Assembly: GCA_947303855.1 (NCBI GenBank)
Contig: CAMYZO010000027.1
Coordinates: forward strand, 1-37,592
DNA from: an uncultured Prevotellaceae bacterium
GTDB lineage: Bacteria > Bacteroidota > Bacteroidia > Bacteroidales > Bacteroidaceae
Reading direction: 5' to 3'
Length of the DNA: 37,592 nucleotides
Positions 22,853 through 31,569 of the stretch are shown in pieces. The notes under the pieces were generated by a model that made no database searches, had not been told where the DNA came from, and saw only the letters and a program-made list of their open reading frames with translations. A program made the position numbers and the translations under genes. Position 1 is the stretch's first letter, and each line of letters begins with the position of its first letter.

Positions 22853-23770
22853 TCATTTGATGGGTGTCGGTTCAGAATCGTCAGTAGCATTGACATCTTT
22901 CTGCTTCATTTGTTCTTTGTCTTTCTTTCTTTTTGCCTTCCCTTTTGATTTCGATTCCATTTTTGTCAGTGTTTCCGTTTCTTTAGTAAGCAGTTGGAGG
23001 TACCAGCTACCATCACTTTTTTTTGCTGCAACACCTGCCATAAGCAATTTGATGTATCCTGCCCGTTCAATTATAGGAACAACAAACAATCCCCCAATCA
23101 CTTTGTCAGCATCAGAGGGGGTCAGCGAAATAGTTGTGCTGTCGGGTGTAGCATCCACTTGATAGCTTGATTGCCTAAGATTTACGCGTATAGTACTGTC
23201 CTGCACAGAGGACGATGTGTAGGCCCAGACTAAATAGCCATGTTTCTTCCCTGGTGTTTCATCGGTAGGCAATCCGAAGTCACTCATCGCATCGGTGTGA
23301 ATATACAGGGTATTGTCACTATTAAAAGATGACACATATTGAGTACCAAGCTCTAACTCTACAGCCTGCCAAATACTGTCTTGCAAAGAGCGTTGCAGGG
23401 TTTTATACCATTCTGCCTTATACTTGTTGTCCTTGTTTACTCTTTGGTAATCGTCATCACTCTCCCAAGGGACAATTACTCCGCGTTGAAGTATTGTTCC
23501 TCCAGATACTTTGATACCTAGTGTATAAGTTTCACCATAGTAAGGGCGATTGCTTTTTCCGTAGTAGTCACCTCCACGCTCCAAACGGTATTGTTGGCGA
23601 ATCACAGATAAAGCAGGGGCAAGTGCATCGTTGATAATAGTACTGTTCTCAATTCGTCTGTTCGCAAGATGATTAATTGCGTCTTGGAACGATTGAGCGC
23701 TCGTTGTTAGTGATACTATTACAAAAAGCACCGTACAAATTAGTCGAAAAAAATGATTACCTCTTGTCAT
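22853..23770 (-). CDS. Secreted protein of unknown function in the kinase operon
   Basis: 305 residues from the ATG at 23770; the open frame begins two codons earlier with a TTG that I do not favour. Signal peptide (NHFFRLICTVLFVIVSLTTSAQS), then a mixed alpha/beta domain with no motif known to me, including KVSGGTILQRGVIVPWESDDDY and DADKVIGGLFVVPIIERAGYIKLLM. The last 40 residues are a basic-acidic tail (KSKGKAKRKKDKEQMKQ) following a helical region. It lies between the FHA-protease and the phosphatase with gaps of 17 and 6 bp, so it is probably cotranscribed. As a periplasmic product next to a periplasmic protease it could be that protease's substrate or regulator; this is only inference from position. 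Confidence 0.75.
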   Translation of the reverse strand: MTRGNHFFRLICTVLFVIVSLTTSAQSFQDAINHLANRRIENSTIINDALAPALSVIRQQYRLERGGDYYGKSNRPYYGETYTLGIKVSGGTILQRGVIVPWESDDDYQRVNKDNKYKAEWYKTLQRSLQDSIWQAVELELGTQYVSSFNSDNTLYIHTDAMSDFGLPTDETPGKKHGYLVWAYTSSSVQDSTIRVNLRQSSYQVDATPDSTTISLTPSDADKVIGGLFVVPIIERAGYIKLLMAGVAAKKSDGSWYLQLLTKETETLTKMESKSKGKAKRKKDKEQMKQKDVNATDDSEPTPIK

Positions 23771-23787
23771 AGTCAATTATTCTTTAA

Positions 23788-25260
23788 TTATCGGATATTT
23801 GAGATAGAAGTGATTCCTCCATGAGTTGTTGTTGAAACACTGTACGAGACAATTCCAATGGCTTTAAGTTTGCCATTTTGCATATAAAACACTGGACCAC
23901 CAGAGTTTCCAGACTCGTAATTGCGAGCACTTATACGGATAATCCCGTTTTCAAGCCCAGCTTGCGATGTCTTACAAGAGCCATATAGGGGCGATAGCGA
24001 TGGCGTGTCAACAGCTCCCATTCCCAATGGGAATCCAAGCAAATGGAGATCAGCACCTATGGGGAGTTGTGTTGCCAATTTTCTGTCAATTACTATACTG
24101 CCTTTTTCGGATGTGTTTACATATGCCCAATCCGTGTGTCCTGCCGATGCCTCAACGATATAGTTTTCTCCATCAATGTAATGTTTCTTCTCTGCACTAT
24201 GATCCATGATAAACTGTTCACTTGTAAAGTGCAAACGACGGCTCTTGGACACGGCAGTTATATCGGCAACGATTTTACATCCAGGCATATTTGTGGCAAG
24301 GAATAATAATGTCAAAGCATCGTCGTTATCAGTCGGCAGTTTATACTTCCATCCCTCTACACAGTGTTTGGCGGTGATGAATTTCCCGTCAGTAGTAAGG
24401 AAACCTGTTCCTACCCATCCATAATTTGGGACTTCCTGCTTTTCCGATCCATTCGTTATATAGACTTTAGCAATCATGAAATACACATCGTTTTCTACTT
24501 TTGAAAGCAACTTACTTACCTCATTACTTCTATCCACAATTCTAACTTGCTGTTTTTGTCCCTTATACACCTTAATAAGCGAGTCCTGTCTTGCTTGTTC
24601 TTTTTTTGCTGCCGCAAGTAATGAATCCAATTCCGCGTTTTTGCCTTGAATGGAAGTGAGAGCTTCTTTGGCTTCTGCTATTTGTTGGTCGAAGTCCTTT
24701 TTCTGTAAAATATTCCATGTCGTTAATCCAGAAACGGCAAGTATCAGTAGTATGCTTAGTGCTGTTATTGCCCTCTTGTATGGTGCCAAAGCCTGTTTAC
24801 GGAACAATTCCAGCCGTTCAGTCATTTTGATACTTTTCACGAGGCTCTGATTTCCCTCGGGCACGATGAACCCTAACCGAGGGCCTCCAACGGCCAGTTG
24901 AATTTCATCTCCATTCTGCAGATACCATTCGGTATCAATGGCTCGCCCATTAAGAAATGTGGTGTTTGTTGTTGACAATTGTACCAATTTCCAACGTTCA
25001 CCATCGCGGATAATGGCTGCATGACGACGACTTACCGTTTCAAAAGTCTCATCAAAGCGTACTTGACAGTCATGACTGCGGCCAAGTTCAATTTGGTCGA
25101 TAATAATCTTCTGTGATTCACCTGCTTTGTGGTATTTCGATGCATCACGGTGTTCAAGGATGTAGTAGCGTCGGCCACTGCCCCCCATCAAGGCGCTCAT
25201 GCCAGCTCCGACAGAGCCACGGAGTGTGCGTTTGTATTGCACAGTTTTCTTTTCTTCCAT
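23788..25260 (-). CDS. FHA domain - transmembrane - coiled coil - trypsin-like serine protease
   Basis: 490 residues with an unusual order of domains. FHA (about 50-130): ELGRSHDCQVRF, VSRRHAAI, TTNTTFLNGR, all key phosphothreonine-binding residues kept. Transmembrane helix about 165-185 (ITALSILLILAVSGLTTW). Coiled coil about 190-240. Chymotrypsin-fold protease about 255-490 with a complete triad: H299 (TAKHCVEGW), D377 (HTDWAYV) and S453 (GNSGGPVF). No signal peptide, so FHA is inside and protease outside (periplasm). It follows the kinase-FHA gene by 23 bp. This layout suggests that phosphorylation in the cytoplasm is sensed by FHA and changes protease activity or placement in the periplasm. 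The domains are certain; the mechanism is inferred. Confidence 0.93.
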   Translation of the reverse strand: MEEKKTVQYKRTLRGSVGAGMSALMGGSGRRYYILEHRDASKYHKAGESQKIIIDQIELGRSHDCQVRFDETFETVSRRHAAIIRDGERWKLVQLSTTNTTFLNGRAIDTEWYLQNGDEIQLAVGGPRLGFIVPEGNQSLVKSIKMTERLELFRKQALAPYKRAITALSILLILAVSGLTTWNILQKKDFDQQIAEAKEALTSIQGKNAELDSLLAAAKKEQARQDSLIKVYKGQKQQVRIVDRSNEVSKLLSKVENDVYFMIAKVYITNGSEKQEVPNYGWVGTGFLTTDGKFITAKHCVEGWKYKLPTDNDDALTLLFLATNMPGCKIVADITAVSKSRRLHFTSEQFIMDHSAEKKHYIDGENYIVEASAGHTDWAYVNTSEKGSIVIDRKLATQLPIGADLHLLGFPLGMGAVDTPSLSPLYGSCKTSQAGLENGIIRISARNYESGNSGGPVFYMQNGKLKAIGIVSYSVSTTTHGGITSISNIR

Positions 25261-25283
25261 AATTGTCTTATTTTTTGTTCTTA

Positions 25284-26561
25284 TTAATCTACTTTTAATT
25301 TATATTCCCCAGCAGTGATAATGTCACCGGTAAATAATCTCAGTCCTTGTGTACTTACTGAAGTGGCGTTTAGATAGGTTCCATTGGTGGAGGGTTTCCA
25401 TTGACGAAGTTCCTTGTCCCACTGTCCATCGCGTATTAACCAGTACGTACCAGAAGAAGAATGTTCCAAGGTGAAGTGATGGCGTGACAGATAAGTATCT
25501 TGTGACTCAGGTAGTGTGATGGAATTGTCGTTGCTACGTCCCACTTTTACCATACGCACCGAGCCTTCCAAGTATCTGGCCAGATTGTAAATAGCGCCAA
25601 GGTTCTCGCCCTGAGTTACAACGAGTCTGTTGATGCGACTTGTGCGGCCTGTTTGAAGTGTTTGTGAACTACCAACATTAAACCTCGATTCTAATTCTTT
25701 GAGAACATCGGTAGCACTCTGGAAACGATTCTGGTAGTCTGGAGTTAAACAACCTTCAATAATTGGTAACCATTGATAACCATGTAAACAATTACGTATG
25801 CGCTGCTTATTCCAGACACCCTGCTTGGCGTTTTGGTGATATTTTGGCAAAACGCTGGCATCGCTATTATCGTCAATATCCAAAAATGGGAACGCCCCAT
25901 CGCTTACTAGCTCATATAGCATCACGCCAAATGACCATATATCTATCGTTGGCAAATAGGTTATGCCGCCACCTTTGCGTTCCCACATCTCAGGTGCCAT
26001 ATATAAAGGAGAACCAAACATCTGCTTAGGGCGTTGTTTAATCCAATCTTTTTGCGACAAGTTTTTGTCGCCAGCGTCACTAACGGCTCCAAAATCGGTA
26101 AGTGCAGCATTCCCATTGTCACGAAGCAGAACGTTTTCAGGCTTCAAATCTCGATGAATCTTTCCTTCCGAATGAAGGGCATGTAAACCTTTAAGAACAT
26201 CTTTGGCAATCATAGGCAAGTGCTCTTTGTTTTTGCCTTTCAGCGTGGAAAGGTCTCCACCTTGGCAATACTCCATGACGAAATATGGATTCCCTTTAAG
26301 AGTACCAAAATCCAACGTGTGAATCAGATTGTCACAACTGATACGCGCTGCTTCATACTCACGTTTGAACCGTGCTTCAAGATTATCGCGAATGTCGCCG
26401 GGCACTTCCCAAAGCCGGAGTACCTTCATGGCTTGTATACCATATTTTCTGCTTTTTACCAAATATACGTCACCATATGAGCCACTGCCTATTACTTGCA
26501 GCACCTCATACTTTTCGTCAAGCAAGTTGCCAACCTCTATGTTCAGTCGGTACGCTATCAT
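25284..26561 (-). CDS. Hanks-type Ser/Thr protein kinase with C-terminal FHA domain
   Basis: 425 residues, no membrane segment. Kinase domain about 18-295: glycine loop GSGSYGDV, K46 (AMKVL), HRDLKPENV (catalytic D138), DFG (156-158) and APE (189-191), all intact. FHA domain about 325-425: VKVGRSNDNSITL, LSRHHFTLEH and STNGTYLN, likewise intact. Together these should phosphorylate Thr and bind phospho-Thr, possibly its own. The start ATG is 10 bp after the zinc-ribbon gene. In other bacteria kinase-FHA proteins drive type VI secretion or cell-envelope control, but no secretion genes are seen here. Confidence 0.94.
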   Translation of the reverse strand: MIAYRLNIEVGNLLDEKYEVLQVIGSGSYGDVYLVKSRKYGIQAMKVLRLWEVPGDIRDNLEARFKREYEAARISCDNLIHTLDFGTLKGNPYFVMEYCQGGDLSTLKGKNKEHLPMIAKDVLKGLHALHSEGKIHRDLKPENVLLRDNGNAALTDFGAVSDAGDKNLSQKDWIKQRPKQMFGSPLYMAPEMWERKGGGITYLPTIDIWSFGVMLYELVSDGAFPFLDIDDNSDASVLPKYHQNAKQGVWNKQRIRNCLHGYQWLPIIEGCLTPDYQNRFQSATDVLKELESRFNVGSSQTLQTGRTSRINRLVVTQGENLGAIYNLARYLEGSVRMVKVGRSNDNSITLPESQDTYLSRHHFTLEHSSSGTYWLIRDGQWDKELRQWKPSTNGTYLNATSVSTQGLRLFTGDIITAGEYKLKVD

Positions 26562-26571
26562 CTGGCTTCAG

Positions 26572-27255
26572 TTAGTATTTGACGTCATCGAAACGATATA
26601 ACTGATTGCCCAGTAATATCAAATCGCCACTTTGCAACTCGATAGGACGTGAGGCCTGTACAAAGGTGGTTTTATATTCGCTATGGTCTTCAATCTGCCA
26701 TTTGCCATCCTCGCACTTTATTACTGCCTGTTCCTGAGATGTTATTGTCGAGTTCTTTGGGTCGGTATTGTCACGGTTAAGAACAACAAGATTACCGTCA
26801 AACTCCAGCAATTCTCCTTCAGGAAGACCATCGTCTTCTGAAATAGGAGTAAGAATAAAGCGACCGTCCTTCTCTCCCTTGCGTTTTGGTCTAACCGTTT
26901 GTTTGCCGCCAGCAATGGCCGACTCTTGATGAACAACCTTTGTTTCTTCACCTTTTGTCTCCTGCTCTTGGGCGGGATACCCACATTGGCCACACTTACC
27001 ATTTTCAAGTGGGTATCCGCACTCGGGACATGCATTGTCGTCTGTTGCTAGGTTGTTGCGCCCAGCGCTCCCTTCACGTACTGTTGCTTTCAAGGCTGCA
27101 CGCCCTTCTTGAGGCATGCGGTTAGTTGGCCTGTCATGCCCATTAACTGGCTGACGCACTTGGTTTGAATGTTCCTCTGCTACCAGAGGTTTATTGCACT
27201 TTTCGCAATTTGTTTTTTCTTCGGGATTATCCCATCCGCAAAATTGACATCTCAT
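26572..27255 (-). CDS. Double zinc-ribbon protein with divergent FHA-like domain
   Basis: 227 residues. First zinc ribbon at the N-terminus: MRCQFCGWDNPEEKTNCEKC (C3, C6, C17, C20). Second near 75-90: CPECGYPLENGKCGQCG. A polar linker follows, then an FHA-like beta-sandwich (about 135-227) with VVLNRDNTDPKNSTITSQEQAVI, then TTFV and SGDLILLGNQLYRF. The GR and SxxH phosphothreonine-binding positions of true FHA domains look replaced (NRD, SQEQA), so it may have lost phosphopeptide binding or bind something else. It lies between the BACON barrel gene (34 bp) and the kinase-FHA gene (10 bp). Possibly a cytoplasmic adaptor or kinase substrate. Confidence 0.8.
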   Translation of the reverse strand: MRCQFCGWDNPEEKTNCEKCNKPLVAEEHSNQVRQPVNGHDRPTNRMPQEGRAALKATVREGSAGRNNLATDDNACPECGYPLENGKCGQCGYPAQEQETKGEETKVVHQESAIAGGKQTVRPKRKGEKDGRFILTPISEDDGLPEGELLEFDGNLVVLNRDNTDPKNSTITSQEQAVIKCEDGKWQIEDHSEYKTTFVQASRPIELQSGDLILLGNQLYRFDDVKY

Positions 27256-27289
27256 AGTTTTAATTGGTTTTTATGTTTTAATCATCTTT

Positions 27290-29215
27290 TTAGTAACGTA
27301 GAGCATAGGCAAGTTTAAATTCCAGTGTATGAATGCGATGCTTATAACCATTCATCACAGCATTGCTCTCATTGAGTACTGTCCAGCGTTTGTTGTTCCA
27401 ATAACCGTCATTAGCCATATTGCTGAGCATCATTGTGTAATAGAGTCCAAATGACAATCCTGCTATTTCGTAAGCTGCACCCGCACGCAATCCCCAGTTG
27501 AAACGATGTAAAGGTGATTCTGTAAACGTGTCATGATGCGGAACGTCTGCCGTATTACCTGTTGTATAGCTCTCAGTCCAAAGCACGCAAGGTTGATATA
27601 GATTAAAGTCTGCGCTTGCGGCTGTATGACGCACATAGTTGGCGTTGTCAGCTTGCTTGTTGGTATAGAGATTATAAAGATGCAGTGTTTCCGAATCGGT
27701 ATTTCCGTTAAACTTCATATTCGACTTTATTCCGAAGTTCAGAACGGGACCGAGATTAAGTTGCAAGTGGCTAAAATCGCCCGTCTTGAAGCGATAGCTA
27801 GCAAGGATAGGCACTTCAATCATCGTATGAGTGTATTCCTCTTCGTATGCATTTTGTACTTGCCCCCTTAAGTATTGATAGGATGTGTGGGGCATCGTAT
27901 AAGTAGTTGGCAGATTGAACTCATTTTTATACTTAATCTGTGTAAAATTAGCTCCTGCAATCATATATATAGTATGGCCTAAACGTATATCCGCAAAAAG
28001 ACCAAAACTGTAGCCAACGGCTGATCTATATGAGGCATTTTCCTGACTGGTGCCAAGACCATAATCGGGAACCGAACCTACGTAATCCCCTCCAGCAGAT
28101 GTTGAGACAAAGGGCATATAGTAGCTGGCACTGACACCTATCGAAAAGTCACGGCCAGGAATTCTTTTCTTCTTCCAATAATCTTCAACTTTTTGAATGA
28201 CCAAATAGGGTGGTTGTTCTACCATAAGGCCAACGGCTTGTTTGTTTGTTCTGACTTGAATGCTTCCGAACCTGTTAGGCGTTTTAGAATCTTCACAGGC
28301 ATATTCCTTTGTTTCAATGCAAATACTATCAGTTCCAACCTTCTCAACATTCAGCCAGTCAGGAAAGTTGCCTACATACCAAACATCTGCATCTGTATAA
28401 ACTTTCACATAATGCTTTCCGCCTTCTTTTGGAATCCACAGATTGTTATGAGAAAGTGCTAAGTGTTCTTTGCCAGCTCCTTGATATATCTTGATGGTGA
28501 CTTCTTTGTTGGGCGACTCGATGATAATATCGGCTACACGCTCCATCACCCTGTCGTTGGGCTGGACAATGATGCGAATAGTCGTGTCACTCTTTTCAAC
28601 ACGGCACCATGAGGGCGCACTCTTGACTTTCCAGTTAGCATTCGACTCAATACCAATCTGCTCTGCAGTTCCAGCAGCTGGAAAATTGAGGCTTTTGGCA
28701 TCTGCTTCCAAGTATTCACCGCGAGCAGCCTGAACAACTTTTAGAGTTTTAAAGACAGAACCGCTCTTCACCGTCAGTGTGGTACTTCTCTCACGCGTTG
28801 TATTGTTTGGCTCTAAACACGACAGTACGAAACTATTCTTATTGTCTGAACGTGTTTTCATCCATTCTTTTAAGCCCTCAATGTCCCATGACTGAGAGGA
28901 GATAACGCCAATTTGCGATTCACCTCCTTGATAGGGTATTTCCACTACCTCTTGTGAAAGTTCAAGTGGCACGGGGCATTCTTTCTTGATAATAGCATTA
29001 CACTTTAGAATGCGTTTGTCACACTCTGCCTGCAAGTTATGATCCGCCTTCTTAGCTCTTTGATAGAGCGTTCTGGCAGACCTAGCATCACTACAGTTGC
29101 CTGTCTTCAACAAACTATTGGCCTGTTTGAATAGGTCACTACCAGATGTCTGTGCATAGCCTGGGATAACAAGCAGCAGAGAAAGAGCTAATGAAATCAC
29201 TTGTTTCTTCTTCAT
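27290..29215 (-). CDS. BACON-domain outer membrane beta-barrel protein
   Basis: 641 residues. Signal peptide (MKKKQVISLALSLLLVIPGYAQ), a short helical repeat region (about 25-75, SDLFKQANSLLKTGNCSDARSARTLYQRAKK), then three BACON-type beta-sandwiches in a row (about 80-165, 170-255, 258-345; e.g. SQSWDIEGLKEWMKT, SNANWKVKSAPSWCRVE, TDADVWYVGNFPDWLNVE). The C-terminal 290 residues form an outer-membrane beta-barrel of the OMP_b-brl type ending in LEFKLAYALRY. It lies 18 bp behind the membrane kinase gene and is the only barrel in the operon. It may be the outer-membrane end of the circuit, with BACON domains in the periplasm or on glycan. The role is inferred. Confidence 0.85.
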   Translation of the reverse strand: MKKKQVISLALSLLLVIPGYAQTSGSDLFKQANSLLKTGNCSDARSARTLYQRAKKADHNLQAECDKRILKCNAIIKKECPVPLELSQEVVEIPYQGGESQIGVISSQSWDIEGLKEWMKTRSDNKNSFVLSCLEPNNTTRERSTTLTVKSGSVFKTLKVVQAARGEYLEADAKSLNFPAAGTAEQIGIESNANWKVKSAPSWCRVEKSDTTIRIIVQPNDRVMERVADIIIESPNKEVTIKIYQGAGKEHLALSHNNLWIPKEGGKHYVKVYTDADVWYVGNFPDWLNVEKVGTDSICIETKEYACEDSKTPNRFGSIQVRTNKQAVGLMVEQPPYLVIQKVEDYWKKKRIPGRDFSIGVSASYYMPFVSTSAGGDYVGSVPDYGLGTSQENASYRSAVGYSFGLFADIRLGHTIYMIAGANFTQIKYKNEFNLPTTYTMPHTSYQYLRGQVQNAYEEEYTHTMIEVPILASYRFKTGDFSHLQLNLGPVLNFGIKSNMKFNGNTDSETLHLYNLYTNKQADNANYVRHTAASADFNLYQPCVLWTESYTTGNTADVPHHDTFTESPLHRFNWGLRAGAAYEIAGLSFGLYYTMMLSNMANDGYWNNKRWTVLNESNAVMNGYKHRIHTLEFKLAYALRY

Positions 29216-29233
29216 AGTTTTTAATTTTATTTG

Positions 29234-30580
29234 TTAGTGTTTAATTATTTCCGTTGATACATATTCTTTTATTATTTCTCGACAGCGGGCGTATTTTTCA
29301 GCAGGTTCTTCTGCTTCAATATCGCGGTAGCTCTGTTCTTTGGAAGAAAAGAACTTGTAAGCATCATTAATTATTGCTTGCGAGTTTACCCAGCGACGTG
29401 ATGCCTCTTTAACTGCATCATCTGACACGCTGTCCATTGCTATTGCTTCTTTGTATTTTTTATCCGCATCTGCCAGTTTGCTTGCAAAAACTACAGCTGA
29501 GTCCATGTTGTCTTTATTGCAGTAATCCCATTGACTTTTTACAATATAGTTGACCGAGTCAACTTTTGCTAACATAATGCTGTCATTTTTGCCACCACCA
29601 TCATCAACTTTTTTTGGCCACAACCACCAAGTAGCACCAGCAACAATTATTGCAATTCCAGCAATTGCCATTATCTTTATCCATGTAGGGCGAGGTACAG
29701 GTCTCTTACGCTTTCTTGCCCATTCCACAATTTCCTGAGCACTTGGCCTGTCCCAGGGATTCTCCTCCAAGCAAGCCCAAATTAGTTCTTTCAGAGATGA
29801 AGATAGCTGTTGCTTAATCGGAGGCTTCTTTTGCGAGGATGTTTCTTGCGTAAGACCGCCCATTCTTCCAAAAGGCACATCGCCAGTAGCTAACTCAAAA
29901 AGACTTGCGCCTAATGCCCAGATGTCAGTAGCCATCACTGGCTTTAATCCTTTATGTCGGTCTTTATCGGCGTATTCAGGTGTCAATCCCGAATCTTGAT
30001 CCATGTTTTTCCCTGGCCTGATAGTTGCCCGTAAGTCAACACTTATACCAAAATCAGTAATCATAAAAGTGCCATCGTCACCAATCAGTACATTAGCAGG
30101 CTTTATGTCGGAATGGATGATAGGTTTTGGCTTTCCGTCTTTTTTGAGTTGGTGGATATATGCTAAACCAGAAGCCACTTGGCCTGCAAATCGCCAAAGG
30201 GTATCCTCATCAATGTTCCCGATGAACTTCGTAGCAGAGCCTTTCGCATAATAAGGCAATTCCAAATAAGGGACATCAAACTTCTCTTCTTTGATGCTGG
30301 ATGGAAAAAGAATATGCATCTCGTCGTCAAAGTGGTTGATGCGTACAATATTTCCGTGTGTTAGCTTGCTGACCCTGACGAACTCGTCTCGGAACATTTC
30401 TTTCCCTTCTTCGTTCAAGAATCCTGCTCCCATGTATATTTTGAGAGCTACTTGGATGCCTGACTTTTCGTCTTGGGCAAGCCACACTTCTGAAAAGCCA
30501 CCACCACCAATCTTTTCTAACAGACGGTAGTGCCTATCTATCAGACCTTCTTTTTCTTGGATGTCTTTGATGGTCAACAT
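29234..30580 (-). CDS. Membrane-anchored Hanks-type Ser/Thr protein kinase
   Basis: 448 residues from the ATG at 30580; a GTG five codons earlier (30595) is an alternative. Kinase domain about 18-290: IGGGGFSEVWLA, K47 (VALKIY), HSDIKPANV (catalytic D158, but Ser in place of the usual Arg, a non-RD kinase), DFG (176-178), and TPE in place of APE. A basic stretch (ARKRKRPVPRP) leads to one transmembrane helix about 302-320, then about 125 residues outside with predicted helices (DSAVVFASKLADADKKYKEAIAMD). First gene of the operon, with a 490-nt structured region upstream. The outer part may act as the sensor. Confidence 0.92.
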   Translation of the reverse strand: MLTIKDIQEKEGLIDRHYRLLEKIGGGGFSEVWLAQDEKSGIQVALKIYMGAGFLNEEGKEMFRDEFVRVSKLTHGNIVRINHFDDEMHILFPSSIKEEKFDVPYLELPYYAKGSATKFIGNIDEDTLWRFAGQVASGLAYIHQLKKDGKPKPIIHSDIKPANVLIGDDGTFMITDFGISVDLRATIRPGKNMDQDSGLTPEYADKDRHKGLKPVMATDIWALGASLFELATGDVPFGRMGGLTQETSSQKKPPIKQQLSSSLKELIWACLEENPWDRPSAQEIVEWARKRKRPVPRPTWIKIMAIAGIAIIVAGATWWLWPKKVDDGGGKNDSIMLAKVDSVNYIVKSQWDYCNKDNMDSAVVFASKLADADKKYKEAIAMDSVSDDAVKEASRRWVNSQAIINDAYKFFSSKEQSYRDIEAEEPAEKYARCREIIKEYVSTEIIKH

Positions 30581-30599
30581 ACCAAATGCGTTCACAAGC

Positions 30600-31083
30600 G
30601 GAGTCTATCATGACTCATAATGCCTTGGTGACTCACAGCCAAGAGGGTTCTTAGTTATGTTGCCTTCTATATACAAAAGAAGCGTGAGAGTCAGTTCTGT
30701 CGCTCATCCCGCTCACCGAGGCTCTGGCATCGCCCTTATAGTCCGAAACGAGCAACGCCGAAGCCCACGCCTGTATGAATATACATTATTACATATATAT
30801 CATACCCATGGACGCCATTGTTGCTTTGTTGTTTGACTATAAGTTTTGGAACTGCCAGATTCCGATGAGTCAAGAACAAAGCGTCAAGTAACGCCTTCCC
30901 ATATATAGTAACCCTCTAACCCACCACCTTTCTCCTAAGTCTAACGACTTATTTGAAATTACCCTCTTCTGATGATTAGGCCCTCGTGGGCTTCACATTC
31001 ATTAGCCAGGCGTGGACAGTCTTGACATTATGGGTTTGCAAACACGTTCACTTCCCAAGAGATGGGCAAGACTATGAGAGTCG
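30600..31083 (-). ncRNA. Candidate structured RNA / long leader before the signalling operon
   Basis: No plausible gene lies here, yet the stretch is full of complementary segments (plus-strand coordinates): 31018-31024 with 31067-31073, 31054-31057 with 31063-31066, 30937-30941 with 30946-30950, 30735-30743 with 30835-30843, 30751-30756 with 30820-30825, 30773-30778 with 30800-30805, 30624-30628 with 30639-30643, 30601-30605 with 30612-30616. In addition 30760-30773 can pair with either 30986-30994 or 31007-31015. The only TAnnTTTG on the minus strand before the kinase is at 31088-31095, so transcription may run through this RNA into the operon. It could instead be a separate RNA linked to the VirE gene. 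Identity unknown; strand inferred. Confidence 0.5.
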
Positions 31084-31087
31084 CTGA

Positions 31088-31095
31088 CAAAATTA
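31088..31095 (-). promoter_or_regulatory. Candidate -7 box upstream of the structured region
   Basis: TAATTTTG on the minus strand. No matching -33 element at the expected distance. It is the only such box found between the VirE remnant and the kinase gene. Confidence 0.45.
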
Positions 31096-31218
31096 CACAA
31101 AATTTCGCTATTCTCCTTATTTTTTTACAAAAATCTGCAAAAAAAGTGCAATTTTGTTCGTTTTTGTGTAAAAAACAGGCGGAAAAGAGCGAAAAAAGAT
31201 TGCACAACTCAGAAAAAC
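31096..31218. other. AT-rich gap after the VirE gene
   Basis: This stretch is dominated by A and T runs on either strand. I see no gene, tRNA or clear terminator in it. Confidence 0.5.
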
Positions 31219-31566
31219 TTACGGATTCTTGGCTCTGCCGCCTACCGCCAGCCACCCACGCTCCACCATGAGGTATTTCGTGCCGGCCATGGTGTGCTTG
31301 CTCTGGAAGTTGAAGTTGTTGCGGTTCAGGGTGTTGCCAATCTTCTCCGGACTGGCACTCTTCAGTGTTGCCTTGCCGTATTTGCGCTGCAGGCGGTCGA
31401 GGACCTCGGCCGTTGACCACCAGTGGCCTGGCTCGTTGCCCTCCGGCTTGCGGAACATGTCGGCCACCATCTCGGCCAGCGAGTCGATGCGCTGGAAAGG
31501 CTCGTTCTCCTCTATCAGACGGCTTATCTGATCGTCGCTGAGCCAGTACTGCTGTCCCTCGGCCAC
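31219..31566 (-). pseudogene. C-terminal part (DUF3874-like) of the split VirE protein
   Basis: In the same frame as the gene upstream and separated from it only by the TAG at 31570-31572. The first residues, EVAEGQQYWLSDDQISRLIEENEPFQ, and the rest (GHWWSTAEVLDRLQRKYGKATLKSASPEKIGNTLNRNNFNF) fit the DUF3874-type tail normally found at the C-terminus of Bacteroidetes VirE/BT4734-like proteins. A GTG at 31566 could restart translation. Whether this piece is made alone, joined by readthrough, or dead cannot be told. Confidence 0.75.
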
Positions 31567-31569
31567 CTC

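Noticed and set aside
19799..30580. Type VI secretion regulatory cluster
   Set aside because: Kinase, FHA and phosphatase fit, but no Tss, Hcp, VgrG or ClpV-like gene is in the window.
30600..31083. tmRNA, RNase P RNA or 6S RNA
   Set aside because: I could not find the conserved blocks of tmRNA or RNase P, and the multi-stem layout does not fit the single long 6S hairpin.
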